64,000 nt of DNA from Thermoplasmata archaeon (GTDB lineage: Archaea > Thermoplasmatota > Thermoplasmata > Lutacidiplasmatales > UBA184): contig JAKAVQ010000005.1 of NCBI GenBank assembly GCA_021817245.1, positions 62,001-126,000 of the forward strand. Reading direction: 5' to 3'. The first letter of the stretch is position 1. The number at the start of each line of letters is the position of its first letter. The notes beneath the pieces were generated by a model. The model made no database searches. It saw only the letters and a program-made list of their open reading frames with translations, and was not told where the DNA came from. Positions 1 through 8,217 of this stretch are shown piece after piece. The translations under genes were made by a program, and so were the position numbers.

Positions 1-422
1 CCCCGGTCGTTCGCCAGCAGCCCTCGCAGACGCTCCCCCTCATAGCGACGGCGGTCCACGAGCGGAGGGCTCTCCACGTCGTAGCCACCGCGTTCGAAGA
101 GAAGGCGGGTCAACGGGTTGTTCGTGTAGACCCGGTCGAACACCGGCAGAAGGCCCTCCAGATAGCGCACCCAGATCGAGTGGCGCTGGATGTCGAGCAC
201 CGGCACGATCTCGACCCGCTCGAGCTCGGCCTCGTCAACGGCGCGGGCGATCATCTCGAACCGTTCGCCGGCGGTGAAGGGATTCCTCCAGGTGAACGAC
301 TCCTGGGCGCTTCCGATCCCGAGGAGAAGCGGCGCGTCGGGCCGGGCCCTTCGGATCTCGCGGACGACCGAAAGATGGCCGCGGTGGAACGGTTGGAACC
401 TCCCGATCAACAGGCCGCGCAC
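1..422 (-). CDS. nadM: Nicotinamide-nucleotide adenylyltransferase, archaeal NadM type (3' end beyond window)
   Basis: This enzyme joins NMN and ATP to make NAD+ in the cytoplasm. The N-terminus reads MRGLLIGRFQPFHRGHL; the GRFQPFHRGH stretch is the nucleotide-binding HxGH-type signature of the archaeal NadM family. About 140 residues are visible and the gene runs off the left edge, so most but not all of a roughly 170-residue protein is present. The start is GTG, 11 bases after the stop of the small Cys/His gene, which suggests one transcript lonB - small protein - nadM. The family call is strong from the motif. Confidence 0.9.
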   Translation of the reverse strand, partial: MRGLLIGRFQPFHRGHLSVVREIRRARPDAPLLLGIGSAQESFTWRNPFTAGERFEMIARAVDEAELERVEIVPVLDIQRHSIWVRYLEGLLPVFDRVYTNNPLTRLLFERGGYDVESPPLVDRRRYEGERLRGLLANDR

Positions 423-433
423 GGAACGGGGAG

Positions 434-673
434 TCAGTCGGGGCTCAAATCTTCCACGTCGTCCAGGAACTCGTCGATGTGGGGGCAACGCGCGGTGAGG
501 TAGTGTCGGCAGTGATCGCAATGGCGATCGTTCCACGCCGGACCGAGCAGGTGGTTGAACTCGTAGCAGGGACGGTTGACGAACCGCTCCTCATCGTCAC
601 CCTCCCCGCCACCGGGGCCGGGCGGAGGCGATGGCACGGGCGGGTGCACGGGAATGCGGAACGATCCTCTCAC
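434..673 (-). CDS. Small Cys/His-rich protein of unknown function
   Basis: A 79-residue protein I do not recognise. The first 25 residues are Pro/Gly-rich. The core carries Cys and His residues spaced like a metal site: a PC near residue 36, then HCDHC, then a CPH. This suggests a small zinc-binding fold. The tail is acidic. The GTG start overlaps the lonB stop as GTGA, so translation is probably coupled to LonB. Its fixed place between a membrane protease and NadM gives no clear function. Confidence 0.6.
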   Translation of the reverse strand: MRGSFRIPVHPPVPSPPPGPGGGEGDDEERFVNRPCYEFNHLLGPAWNDRHCDHCRHYLTARCPHIDEFLDDVEDLSPD

Positions 674-2691
674 GACCCGGCCGGCCGTCCCGGGGGCGTC
701 GCCGGCGCGCCGGGAGCGGGGATCTCTTCAGGGGTGCGGCTCGTGGCCCGCACCATTGCGGACAGCCGCTCGAGGAGCGACTCCTTCTGCGAGCCCTGCC
801 CGACAAGGGCGTACTTGAGGACGTCCCGGAGGGTCCGCACCGGGATCACTTCGACCACGCCCCGGTACCGGGACTCGAGCACGAGGTCGTCCAGGTTGTC
901 TTCGGGAACCAGCACCCGCTTGATGCCGGAGTCGGCCGCAGCCTCGACCTTCGCGGTGACCCCGCCCACGGGCAACACCTGGCCACGCACGCTGAGGGAG
1001 CCGGTCATGGCGACCGACTGATCGACCGGGACGCCTTCGAGGGCGCTGATCACCGCTGTCGCAATCGAGACCGAGGCGCTGTCCCCCTCGACGCCGTCCG
1101 ACGTGCCGACGAACTGGATGTGGATATCGTAGCGAGAGACGTCCTCGCCGGTGTACTTCTTGATGAGCGCGCTGACGTTCTGCACCGCCTCGCGCGCGAT
1201 CTCGCCGAGCTTGCCCGTCGCGACCACGACCCCCCCGTCGCGGGTCTGCGCGGGGGTCACCTCCGCCACGATGGGAAGGACGATCCCCGAGAACTCGGCC
1301 ATGCCTGTCTGGGCGTTGATCGCCGCGAGGCCGTTAACGATCCCGACCGCCGCGCCCTCCGTGGAGAACATGCGGTACTCCTTGCGGCGTTCGATGTAGC
1401 GATCGGCGATCTGCTGCTCGAGCGACCGGCTGGCCCGCTTCGCCTTGACGACCTGCTCGGCGTGGACGATCGGGACCCCTTCGCTGAGCGCGATGTCGCC
1501 CGCGACCCGGACGAGCCCTCCGAGCTCCCGCAGGCGCAGGGTGAGCTGGCCCGAGCGGCCCGAGCGGCGCTGCGCCTCCCGGATCACCTCGGCGATCGCC
1601 CCGATGTCGAAGTGAGGGATCTTCTTGTCCTTCAGGACCTCCTGGGCGATGAAGCGGACGAGCTTCATCCGGTTGTCCACCGTGTCGGCCATCGTCGTCT
1701 TGACGTAGAGCTCGTAGCCGTAGCCGCGGATCCGGGACCGCAGCGCCGGATGCATCGTCTGGACGCTGTCGACGTTCCCCGCGGCGACCAGCACGAAGTC
1801 CGCCGGGACCGGCTCGGTCTTGACCATCGCACCGGCCGAGCGCTCCGACTGGCCGACGATCGGGAACTTCCGCTCCTGGAGGGCGGTAAGGAGCGAGTGC
1901 TGGCTCTCGATCTTCAGGAGGTTGATCTCGTCGACGAAGAGCACCCCGCCGTTCGCCTTGTGGATCGCTCCGACCTCGACCCGCTCGTGGGGCGGCGTCT
2001 CGAGCCCGCCCGACTGGAACGGGTCATGCTTCACGTCGCCGAGGAGCGCCCCCGCATGGGCGCCGGTCGCATCGATGAACGGAGGCTTGTCGTCAGGAGA
2101 ATGGGCGACGAGGAGCTTCGCCACACCCGCGCCGGCGTCGTTCCGGCCCCCGGAGAAGCGGACCAGAGCGTAGACGATGAAGACGATCAGGAGTCCCACG
2201 AGCAACGCCGTCAGGTCGTGCGTCGTCAGGACGATGTAGAGCGTGAACGCGAAGATCGCGAGCGAGAGCACCACGAAGAGGATCGTGCGCTGTTCCTTCT
2301 TCTGGGCCGCCTCGAGCTTCTGCGCCGCGACGATCTCCTTCCCCTTTCCGGAAGGGACCACGCGGATCTTCGGCTCGTTCGCGTCGTCGTTGTTGGGGTA
2401 GGCCAGGATGTCCTGGAGCTGCTCCTTCGGCAGGAAGTCGACCATCGCCCGGGCGAGCATGCTCTTCCCGGTCCCCGGCTCTCCGATCAGGATCATGTGG
2501 CGTTTCTGGGTGGCGGCCTTGCGCGCCACCTCGACCGCCTCGTCCTGGCCGATGACCTGGTCCAAAAGACGGGGCGGGACCTCGACCTGAGCGGTCGACG
2601 CGTACGGAAGGGCATGTGCCCAGCCGTCCAGCTCGCTCGCGGGGGCGGACGGCTCGGTCCCAGTGGGCGGTTTCTCCGCGCCTTCTGCCAT
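670..2691 (-). CDS. lonB: Archaeal membrane-anchored ATP-dependent Lon protease (LonB)
   Basis: Degrades misfolded or regulatory proteins at the membrane, using ATP. The 673-residue protein has an AAA+ module with Walker A GEPGTGKS (residues 70-77) and Walker B VLFVDEIN. Between them is the LonB-type insertion carrying two membrane segments (roughly residues 137-180). The C-terminal protease domain has the Ser-Lys dyad: Ser in GDSASVSIA and Lys in [10 protein letters not shown]. An upstream GTG would add 30 residues, but the ATG giving MAEGAEKPP fits the family better and lies 64 bases from a TATA-like box. It heads a likely operon with the small Cys/His gene and nadM. Confidence 0.95.
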   Translation of the reverse strand: MAEGAEKPPTGTEPSAPASELDGWAHALPYASTAQVEVPPRLLDQVIGQDEAVEVARKAATQKRHMILIGEPGTGKSMLARAMVDFLPKEQLQDILAYPNNDDANEPKIRVVPSGKGKEIVAAQKLEAAQKKEQRTILFVVLSLAIFAFTLYIVLTTHDLTALLVGLLIVFIVYALVRFSGGRNDAGAGVAKLLVAHSPDDKPPFIDATGAHAGALLGDVKHDPFQSGGLETPPHERVEVGAIHKANGGVLFVDEINLLKIESQHSLLTALQERKFPIVGQSERSAGAMVKTEPVPADFVLVAAGNVDSVQTMHPALRSRIRGYGYELYVKTTMADTVDNRMKLVRFIAQEVLKDKKIPHFDIGAIAEVIREAQRRSGRSGQLTLRLRELGGLVRVAGDIALSEGVPIVHAEQVVKAKRASRSLEQQIADRYIERRKEYRMFSTEGAAVGIVNGLAAINAQTGMAEFSGIVLPIVAEVTPAQTRDGGVVVATGKLGEIAREAVQNVSALIKKYTGEDVSRYDIHIQFVGTSDGVEGDSASVSIATAVISALEGVPVDQSVAMTGSLSVRGQVLPVGGVTAKVEAAADSGIKRVLVPEDNLDDLVLESRYRGVVEVIPVRTLRDVLKYALVGQGSQKESLLERLSAMVRATSRTPEEIPAPGAPATPPGRPAGS

Positions 2692-2750
2692 GTCGGCGTC
2701 CCAACCCGATGCCACCGGGGTCGTGCGCCAAGTAAACGAAGCGGGGGAGT

Positions 2751-2758
2751 GTATAAAT
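2751..2758 (-). promoter_or_regulatory. TATA-like box for lonB
   Basis: Reads ATTTATAC on the minus strand, in an otherwise very GC-rich stretch. Initiation 26-28 bases downstream would leave a leader of roughly 37 bases before the lonB ATG. A weaker box (GTTTACTT, about 2731-2738) closer to the gene is an alternative. Confidence 0.5.
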
Positions 2759-2882
2759 CCCTTCGGGCCGCCGCGCTTCACTTCCGCGAGTTTCTACCGT
2801 TCGGCGTAACTCCCGCCCACCGGCTACGACGCGCGCGCCGTCGGGCGGGTCCGTTATCTAAACCACCGGGCTCCGGCCGCCG

Positions 2883-3785
2883 ATGGCGACCGCCCGCCTC
2901 TTCGGAAAGCCGATCGCCGACGCGCTGAACGCCGAGAGTCGCGCGACGGTGACCGGCGCCGGGCCCGGAATCCCTCCTCCGTCGCTCGTCAGCGTGCACC
3001 GGGGGGTCGATAGTCCGTTCCGGTTCTACCTCCGACGTCAAGAGCGGGCCGCCGCGGCGGTCGGCCTCCGGTTCCGGGACGAGGCACTGGCCCCGGGAGC
3101 CGGCCCGTCCGATCTCCTCGCGCGGCTCTCCGAGCTCGACCGGGACCCCTCGGTCCACGCGGTGCTTCTCGAGCACCCGCTGCCGGCCCCGTTCGATTTC
3201 TATCGGGCCGTCGGTGCCCTCCGCCCCGAAAAGGACGTCGACGGCGTCGGCACCCAGAACCTGGGCCGGCTCGTGGCCCAGCGCCCGATCCACGCCCCGG
3301 CCGTCGCGCGGGCCGCGCTCGCGATCGCACGGCACTACGGGCTCCCCGTGGAAGGGGAGCGGGTGGTCGTGGTCGGTCGTTCGGAGACGGTCGGCCTGCC
3401 GCTCTCCCTCTTGCTGGCGGGCAAGGCGGAGGGGATCCACGCGACCGTGACGGTCGCCCACTCGCGCACGAAGGACCTGCGGGCCGCGCTGGCCGGGTCC
3501 CGCACGATCTTCTCTTGCGTCGGCCACCCGGGCCTTCTCACGCGCGCCGTCGTCCCCGAGGGCGCGCACGTGATCGACGTCGGCCTCTCGAGCGTCCCGG
3601 ACCCGGCGCAGCCCGGCCGGTCGATCGCGGTCGGTGACGCCGACGCGGCCTCGCTCGACGGCTGGGCCGGCTCGTTGACGCCGGTGCCGGGAGGGGTGGG
3701 GCCCGTCACGGTCGCCGAGCTCATGGCGAGCTGCGTCCGCGCCTGGCAGCTGCTCACCGCCCGGGAGGCGACGGAGGCTCGATGA
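2883..3785 (+). CDS. folD: FolD-family methylenetetrahydrofolate dehydrogenase with altered cyclohydrolase residues
   Basis: FolD normally oxidises methylene-H4folate and hydrolyses methenyl-H4folate to 10-formyl-H4folate. The family marks are clear in this 300-residue protein: PEKDVDG (118-121), the dinucleotide-binding GRSETVGLP and the C-terminal TPVPGGVGP. Two active-site positions differ. The family motif Y-V-x-x-K reads YLRRQ (Tyr49, Gln53), so the catalytic Lys is Gln. The Gln before PLP is Glu97 (LLEHPLP). From work on human and E. coli enzymes, the Lys is needed for cyclohydrolase activity, so this protein may be mainly a dehydrogenase. Formate-tetrahydrofolate ligase is also encoded in the window. 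Overlaps the next gene by ATGA. Confidence 0.85.
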   Translation: MATARLFGKPIADALNAESRATVTGAGPGIPPPSLVSVHRGVDSPFRFYLRRQERAAAAVGLRFRDEALAPGAGPSDLLARLSELDRDPSVHAVLLEHPLPAPFDFYRAVGALRPEKDVDGVGTQNLGRLVAQRPIHAPAVARAALAIARHYGLPVEGERVVVVGRSETVGLPLSLLLAGKAEGIHATVTVAHSRTKDLRAALAGSRTIFSCVGHPGLLTRAVVPEGAHVIDVGLSSVPDPAQPGRSIAVGDADAASLDGWAGSLTPVPGGVGPVTVAELMASCVRAWQLLTAREATEAR

Positions 3786-4135
3786 CCGACCGCGCGCCGT
3801 CGTCGGGACCGCCGGACGGCCTTCGCTGCCGGGACTGCCCCATGTGGTACGGCGCCGAAGACGAGGGCTGGGGACCGTGCTCCATCAAGAACCGGCGGGG
3901 TGACACCCGCTACCTCACCTGGGGGGGCCACGCGTGCGACGAGGGCTACGTGCCCCCGCCGGCAACCCCGACCTTCGCACGGGCGGCCGGGTTGAGCGGG
4001 GCCCGTTCGACCTCGAGCGCATCGGCGGTCGGGTACACCTCGACCTCGAAGGCCGGCCAGGGCAAGCGCGGAGCCGAAGCGCGAAGCCGCCGCGGTCCCA
4101 GCTCGACCCGGCGGCGCTCGAGGTCGAGGCGATAG
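3782..4135 (+). CDS. Small Cys-rich protein coupled to folD, overlapping a convergent gene
   Basis: Starts inside the folD stop (ATGA), so it is probably co-translated with FolD. The first 56 residues look like a real small metal-binding fold: CRDCPMWYG, then a Cys, then GGHACDEGY. After residue 56 the sequence turns into low-complexity Ser/Arg, and this part overlaps the end of the convergent radical SAM gene by 190 bases. The true protein may therefore be shorter, with an error or natural shift near the C run at 3953-3957. Another frame would stop near 3993. Function unknown. Confidence 0.5.
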   Translation: MTDRAPSSGPPDGLRCRDCPMWYGAEDEGWGPCSIKNRRGDTRYLTWGGHACDEGYVPPPATPTFARAAGLSGARSTSSASAVGYTSTSKAGQGKRGAEARSRRGPSSTRRRSRSRR

Positions 4136-5085
4136 TCGTCCGGACCGACGCCCAGCCGCGTGGCGATCCGGGAGGCCCAACGGGCGAGGTCGCGCTCGGC
4201 GTCGGCCTCGATCACCCCGAGGACAATGGTACCGTCGTCGGTCCGGTCGGCGAACGAAGGAGCGGTCCGCTCGGCCCGGCGCAGGAGGCGCTGGCGCAAC
4301 TGGACGCTGTCCTTGAACCGCGACGAGCAGTAGTGGACCGGGACCGAGAGGCCGAGCCCCCGCACGATCCGCTCGGCGACCGCCCGGCTGCCCTGGACAC
4401 CCCAGCCGTTCGCCGGGTCGACGCGGTACCCCCGGCTCCGCAGCGGTCCCTCGTTGGTCTCGGAGAACTCGAGCTCGTTGAGGTTGACGAAGTCGACGCC
4501 GATCCGATCGAGGGCGCGCAGGAGCCGAACGAGCTCCTTCTCCTTGTCCGGCAGGACGGGGATCTCCACTCCCCGCCGGATCCCCCAGGAGGGCGCCTCC
4601 TCAAGCACGGCGCGGTACGCCCCGCCGTCGTGGGCGAGCGGCCCCCAGAGGTAGTACGGGATGTGCAGTCGGAACTCGTCGAGGCCCGCGGCGGCGAGCC
4701 GCCGGAGCTTCTCCGAGTTCGGTTCGTGCGTGTAGAGGTGGATGTGGTGCCCCGCGCCGAACTCCCGCTTCAGCAGGCGGACGTAATGTTCGACCCGGTC
4801 CGCCACGCCGAGCGGGTCCCCGCCGGTGATCCCGGTCCCCGCGGCCCCGATCGCCCGCGCCTCCTCGAGGACGTCCGCATCGGCGAGAACGCGTCGTTCG
4901 TTCGCGTAGGTGACGTCCTTCTGGTTGCGGGCGGGCGACACCGGGCAATAGAAGCACCGGAACCGGCAGACGCCGGTGACGAAGAGGACCATCTTCTTGC
5001 CGTCGGCGCACTGCACGCACGCCGGTGACAACGCCCCCCGGTGGCTCGAGGCCATCGGCAGGTGCGTGAGCCCTTCCGTGTCCAT
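3946..5085 (-). CDS. Radical SAM protein of the COG2108 type (pyruvate formate-lyase activase-related)
   Basis: A 379-residue radical SAM enzyme; the [4Fe-4S]/SAM motif is CRFRCFYC (CxxxCxxC). A further C-x-x-C pair (PACVQC) lies just upstream. The following ITGGDPL matches the GGE-like loop of the fold, and the barrel continues through HIHLYTHEPN and VNLNELEFSETNEG. The layout matches the uncharacterised archaeal family I know as COG2108; no substrate is known. The ATG giving MDTEGLTHL is chosen because a TATA-like box lies 29 bases before it. The C-terminal 60 residues overlap the convergent small gene. Confidence 0.8.
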   Translation of the reverse strand: MDTEGLTHLPMASSHRGALSPACVQCADGKKMVLFVTGVCRFRCFYCPVSPARNQKDVTYANERRVLADADVLEEARAIGAAGTGITGGDPLGVADRVEHYVRLLKREFGAGHHIHLYTHEPNSEKLRRLAAAGLDEFRLHIPYYLWGPLAHDGGAYRAVLEEAPSWGIRRGVEIPVLPDKEKELVRLLRALDRIGVDFVNLNELEFSETNEGPLRSRGYRVDPANGWGVQGSRAVAERIVRGLGLSVPVHYCSSRFKDSVQLRQRLLRRAERTAPSFADRTDDGTIVLGVIEADAERDLARWASRIATRLGVGPDDYRLDLERRRVELGPRRLRASAPRLPWPAFEVEVYPTADALEVERAPLNPAARAKVGVAGGGT

Positions 5086-5109
5086 CCCGTCGGAGGAAGG
5101 CGGGGGGCC

Positions 5110-5118
5110 GAGTAAAAG
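5110..5118 (-). promoter_or_regulatory. TATA-like box for the COG2108-type radical SAM gene
   Basis: Minus strand reads CTCTTTTACT around these positions. Its centre is about 29 bases before the chosen ATG, so transcription should start at or within a few bases of the start codon (leaderless). Confidence 0.5.
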
Positions 5119-5217
5119 AGTTTCCCGGCGGCCGGGCGCGCGGGCCGGCGGGCAGCGACGTCCGTGCCCGGTGGTGGCCCTTCGCCACCTAGTGGGGTGA
5201 AGGGGAAAGAGAGGCAG

Positions 5218-5226
5218 GGCTAAATC
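5218..5226 (+). promoter_or_regulatory. TATA-like box for psmA
   Basis: GGCTAAATC lies 47 bases before the psmA ATG. A leader of about 20 bases would include GGAGG at 5255-5259, a Shine-Dalgarno-like site 10 bases before the start. Confidence 0.45.
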
Positions 5227-5269
5227 CCCCTCCCTGTTCGGCGCCGGCACCTTCGGAGGCGCCACGTCG

Positions 5270-6028
5270 ATGGAGATGCAACCGGGCCAGATGGCGTACG
5301 ACCGGGCGAGCACCGTCTTCTCCCCCGACGGCCGACTGTTCCAGGTCGAGTACGCCCTGCAGGCGATCCAGATGGGCGGCACCGCGGTCGCGGTGACGTA
5401 CGATTCCGGCATCGTCTTCGTCGCGTACCGCAACCTCCCGGTGAGCTCGCTCGCGGAAGCGGGCTCGATCGAGAAGAGCTTCGCGATCGATGCGGGGCTC
5501 GGGTGCGTGACAGCCGGACTCATCGCCGACTCCCGCGTCTTGGTCGAGTTCCTGCGGGTCGAAGCCCAGCGACACCGCCTGACCTACGGCGAGCCGGCCC
5601 CGTACACGCTTCTCGGCCACGCCCTCGGCACGCTGCTCCAGCAGTACACGCAGTTCGGCGGGACCCGGCCGTTCGCGGTCTCGCTCCTCCTCGGCGGCTT
5701 CAACGGCGGCGTCCCCGGCCTGGTCGAGCTCGACCCGAGCGGCGCCACGATCGGCTGGAAGGCCTACGCGATCGGCCGCAACCGCCGCGCGGTCGCCGAC
5801 TACCTCGAGGAGAAGCTTCCCGACCACCTCAACGAGGAGTCCGCGTTCAAGCTCGCGGTCCAGGCGGTCGCGGAGGGCTCGCCGACGCCGTTTGCCCCCG
5901 AGGCGCTCGACGTCGCGATCCTCGAACCCGACAGCGAGCTCCGCCGACTTCCCACCCCGGAGGTCGCGCGCCGGGTCCAGGGGCTGCCGTTTATCGGGAG
6001 CCCCGAGCGTCGGCCGGCCAACCGCTAG
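5270..6028 (+). CDS. psmA: Proteasome alpha subunit
   Basis: Forms the outer heptameric rings of the 20S proteasome and gates entry. The N-terminus MQPGQMAYDRASTVFSPDGR is almost that of the Thermoplasma alpha subunit, including the H0 helix region and the YDR gate residues. The body continues with GRLFQVEYALQA and SIEKSFAIDAG, as expected. The C-terminus (ERRPANR) does not end in the HbYX form, which is normal for alpha subunits because they receive the regulator. 252 residues, typical length. The beta subunit is not in the window. Confidence 0.97.
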   Translation: MEMQPGQMAYDRASTVFSPDGRLFQVEYALQAIQMGGTAVAVTYDSGIVFVAYRNLPVSSLAEAGSIEKSFAIDAGLGCVTAGLIADSRVLVEFLRVEAQRHRLTYGEPAPYTLLGHALGTLLQQYTQFGGTRPFAVSLLLGGFNGGVPGLVELDPSGATIGWKAYAIGRNRRAVADYLEEKLPDHLNEESAFKLAVQAVAEGSPTPFAPEALDVAILEPDSELRRLPTPEVARRVQGLPFIGSPERRPANR

Positions 6029-6033
6029 CGGGG

Positions 6034-6475
6034 ATGCCGGCCGGGCTCGTTCGCCCGACCGACGACGCGCGCGAGCGCTTCGAGCACTACCCCCGGTCTT
6101 CGACCGGTTCGGCCGGAAGGTTCGTCGCCTCTCCGTCCGGCACGCGATGCGGAACCGGGAGATCGGCCACTGCTCGCTGTTCGGAACGCTCGTCCGCGTC
6201 CTGAACCTCCACGAGGCCGGGATCGTCGACCTCGGCCCCGGCCGCCGGCGAGAGCTTGCGCAACGCGTCGGGGGGCCCGACCGCCACCCGACGGACTGGA
6301 GCGGGTGCTCGACACACCCGTCCCGGGTCTGGGCGGGGGCCGAGGCGACGCTCGACGCCTTCCGACGACGCTCGAGCAGGCGCACCCCCTGGGCGAGATC
6401 CTCGGGGCGCGGCAGGACGACCGCCCCTCGACGGGGATGACCTGGGCCGAGGTCGCCCGCCGCGGGTCGCGCTAG
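6034..6475 (+). pseudogene. Small unrecognised gene interrupted by two single-base frameshifts at homopolymers
   Basis: Begins 5 bases after psmA. Reading from ATG 6034 gives MPAGLVRPTDDARERFEHY. The frame then breaks at the CCCCC run 6090-6094 and continues in the next frame as VFDRFGRKVRRLS...CSLFGTLVRVLNLHEAGIV. It breaks again at the GGGGGG run 6270-6275 and finishes as LERVLDTPVPGL...TWAEVARRGSR with stop 6473-6475. Adding one C and one G would restore a continuous protein of about 147 residues. The pattern fits assembly indels in homopolymers better than decay. I do not recognise the family. The end overlaps the uvrC end by a few bases. Confidence 0.55.
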
Positions 6476-8217
6476 GCGGCTGACGGCCGGCCCGGCCCCT
6501 CCCCGAACCCGTCGGACGGGGGGACCCGCGAGAACTCCTCGCGCAACCGCATCCGCCGCCGGGTCCGGTGGTACGTGACCGCAAACCGGTGCGCCTCGTC
6601 CCGCACCGCCCGCAGGAGCAGCATCGGCGGGGCGTTTCGATTGGGTCGGAGCGGCTCCGTACGGTCGGGCAGGTAGACCTCCTCTTCGCGCTTTGCGAGA
6701 CCGATGGCGGGCATCCGATCGGCGAGCCCCAGCGCCGCGAGCGAGGAGACCGCGGCCGACAACTGCCCGGCGCCGCCGTCGATCAACAGGAGGTCCGGAA
6801 GGACCTCGGACTCGGCGAGCCGGCGCAGGTAGCGCCGGCGCACGACCTCGGCGACCATCGCGAAATCGTTCGTGCCCGGGACGGTGCGGATCCGGTAGCG
6901 CCGGTACTCCGAGCGCTTCGCGATCCCCCGCTCGAAGACGACGAGCGAGCCCACGGCCTCCGACCCCTGGAAGATCGAGATGTCGACCCCTTCGATGCGG
7001 TTCGGGATCGTCGGCAACGTGAGGAGGCTCTGGAGCGCGAGGAGGACCGACCGGGGGGTCGGTCGGGCGACGACCTGGTCGACCGTCGCCCGGGCCAGCC
7101 GTTCGGCGAGCCGGGCGATCCCCGCGTACCGTCCGCTCGGTCGGAACTCAACCTCGATCCCGCGGTAGGTGAACAGCTCGTCGATCGTCGCGTCGATCCC
7201 CGCGGGGCGCGGTCCGGCGACGAGGAGGCGGGCCGGGAGGTCGAACTGGCCCCCGTAGTACTGGGTCAGGAACTGTCGCAGCACCTCGCCCGGTTCGGGA
7301 AGATCGTCCGGTGGGATCGCCACCAGGTGCGGTTCGGTCCCGCGCACTTCACCGTCCTCCACCCGGACGAGTCCGACCGCGACCCGCAGGGTCGAGGGGT
7401 CGCTCGGGTAAGCGGTCGCGAGGACGTCCACCCGGCCCGAGCCTCGGCCGATGACCGACTGACGCTCTCGGAGCGCGCCGAGCCCCGCCAGCGCGTCCCG
7501 CAGCATCGCCGCGCGCTCGAACTCCTCACGGCCGGCCGCCCGGCGCATCTCCTCCTCCACCGCCGGACGCACGAGCGCGGTACGCCCCCGGAGGATGTCG
7601 GTGGCCTGTTCGATGCGCGCCCGGTACGCGTCCCGGCCGATCGCGCCGACGCACGGGGCGCTGCAGACCTTGAGGTGGTAGTACAGGCATGCCACCTTCG
7701 GCAGCCGCACGCACCGCCGGAGCTGGAAGAGATCGCCGAGGAGCCGCTCGACCCCCCGGGCCTCGCGCGCGCTCGTGTACGGTCCGAACAAGAGCACCCC
7801 GGACCGGCGCCGGGGCCGCCGGACCAGGTAGACCCGCGGGACCTCCTCCCCGACGGTGACCGCGAGGTACGGGTAGCTCTTGTCGTCCTTCAGGAGGACG
7901 TTCATCGGAGGCTGGTACTGCTTGACGAGGCTCGCCTCGAGCAGCAGCGCCTCCCGCTCGCTCTCGGTCGGCACGAACTCCACGCTCGCGCTCTGCGCGA
8001 CGATCGACCCGTCCTTCTCGATCCGAGCCCGCAGATGGTCGAGCACGCGGCGGCGCAGGCTGCGCGCCTTCCCGACGTAGACGACCTCGCCGACCGCCGA
8101 CCGGAAGAGGTAGACCCCCGGGACGTCCGGCCCGGGCCGGAACCCTTCGCGGCTCGCGGCCGCGAGCTGGCTCGCGGGCACGAACGCCGGGAGCCCGGGG
8201 AGGCCGTCGTCGGTCAT
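6472..8217 (-). CDS. uvrC: Excinuclease ABC subunit C lacking the C-terminal HhH domain
   Basis: Makes the two incisions of nucleotide excision repair. The N-terminal GIY-YIG nuclease is visible (PGVYLFRSAVGEVVYVGKA, about residues 34-52). A Cys cluster follows (CVRLPKVACLYYHLKVCSAPC), then the UVR segment (EEFERAAMLRDAL) and the RNase H-like second nuclease (EGVDISIFQGSEAVGSLV and PDLLLIDGGAGQLSA). The protein ends at 581 residues soon after RDEAHRFAVTYHR. The usual tandem helix-hairpin-helix domain of about 60 residues is absent. Downstream DNA in no minus-strand frame supplies it. Overlaps uvrA by ATGA; uvrB is not in the window. Confidence 0.93.
   Translation of the reverse strand: MTDDGLPGLPAFVPASQLAAASREGFRPGPDVPGVYLFRSAVGEVVYVGKARSLRRRVLDHLRARIEKDGSIVAQSASVEFVPTESEREALLLEASLVKQYQPPMNVLLKDDKSYPYLAVTVGEEVPRVYLVRRPRRRSGVLLFGPYTSAREARGVERLLGDLFQLRRCVRLPKVACLYYHLKVCSAPCVGAIGRDAYRARIEQATDILRGRTALVRPAVEEEMRRAAGREEFERAAMLRDALAGLGALRERQSVIGRGSGRVDVLATAYPSDPSTLRVAVGLVRVEDGEVRGTEPHLVAIPPDDLPEPGEVLRQFLTQYYGGQFDLPARLLVAGPRPAGIDATIDELFTYRGIEVEFRPSGRYAGIARLAERLARATVDQVVARPTPRSVLLALQSLLTLPTIPNRIEGVDISIFQGSEAVGSLVVFERGIAKRSEYRRYRIRTVPGTNDFAMVAEVVRRRYLRRLAESEVLPDLLLIDGGAGQLSAAVSSLAALGLADRMPAIGLAKREEEVYLPDRTEPLRPNRNAPPMLLLRAVRDEAHRFAVTYHRTRRRMRLREEFSRVPPSDGFGEGPGRPSAA

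Noticed and set aside
631-2928. 765-residue open frame on the plus strand opposite lonB
   Set aside because: A shadow of lonB, with Arg/Asp-rich repetitive composition typical of antisense frames here.
6029-6475. Possible minus-strand continuation of uvrC encoding the missing HhH domain
   Set aside because: All minus-strand frames were read and give only Arg/Pro-rich sequence without a GxG hairpin pattern. The plus-strand frameshifted gene explains the region better.
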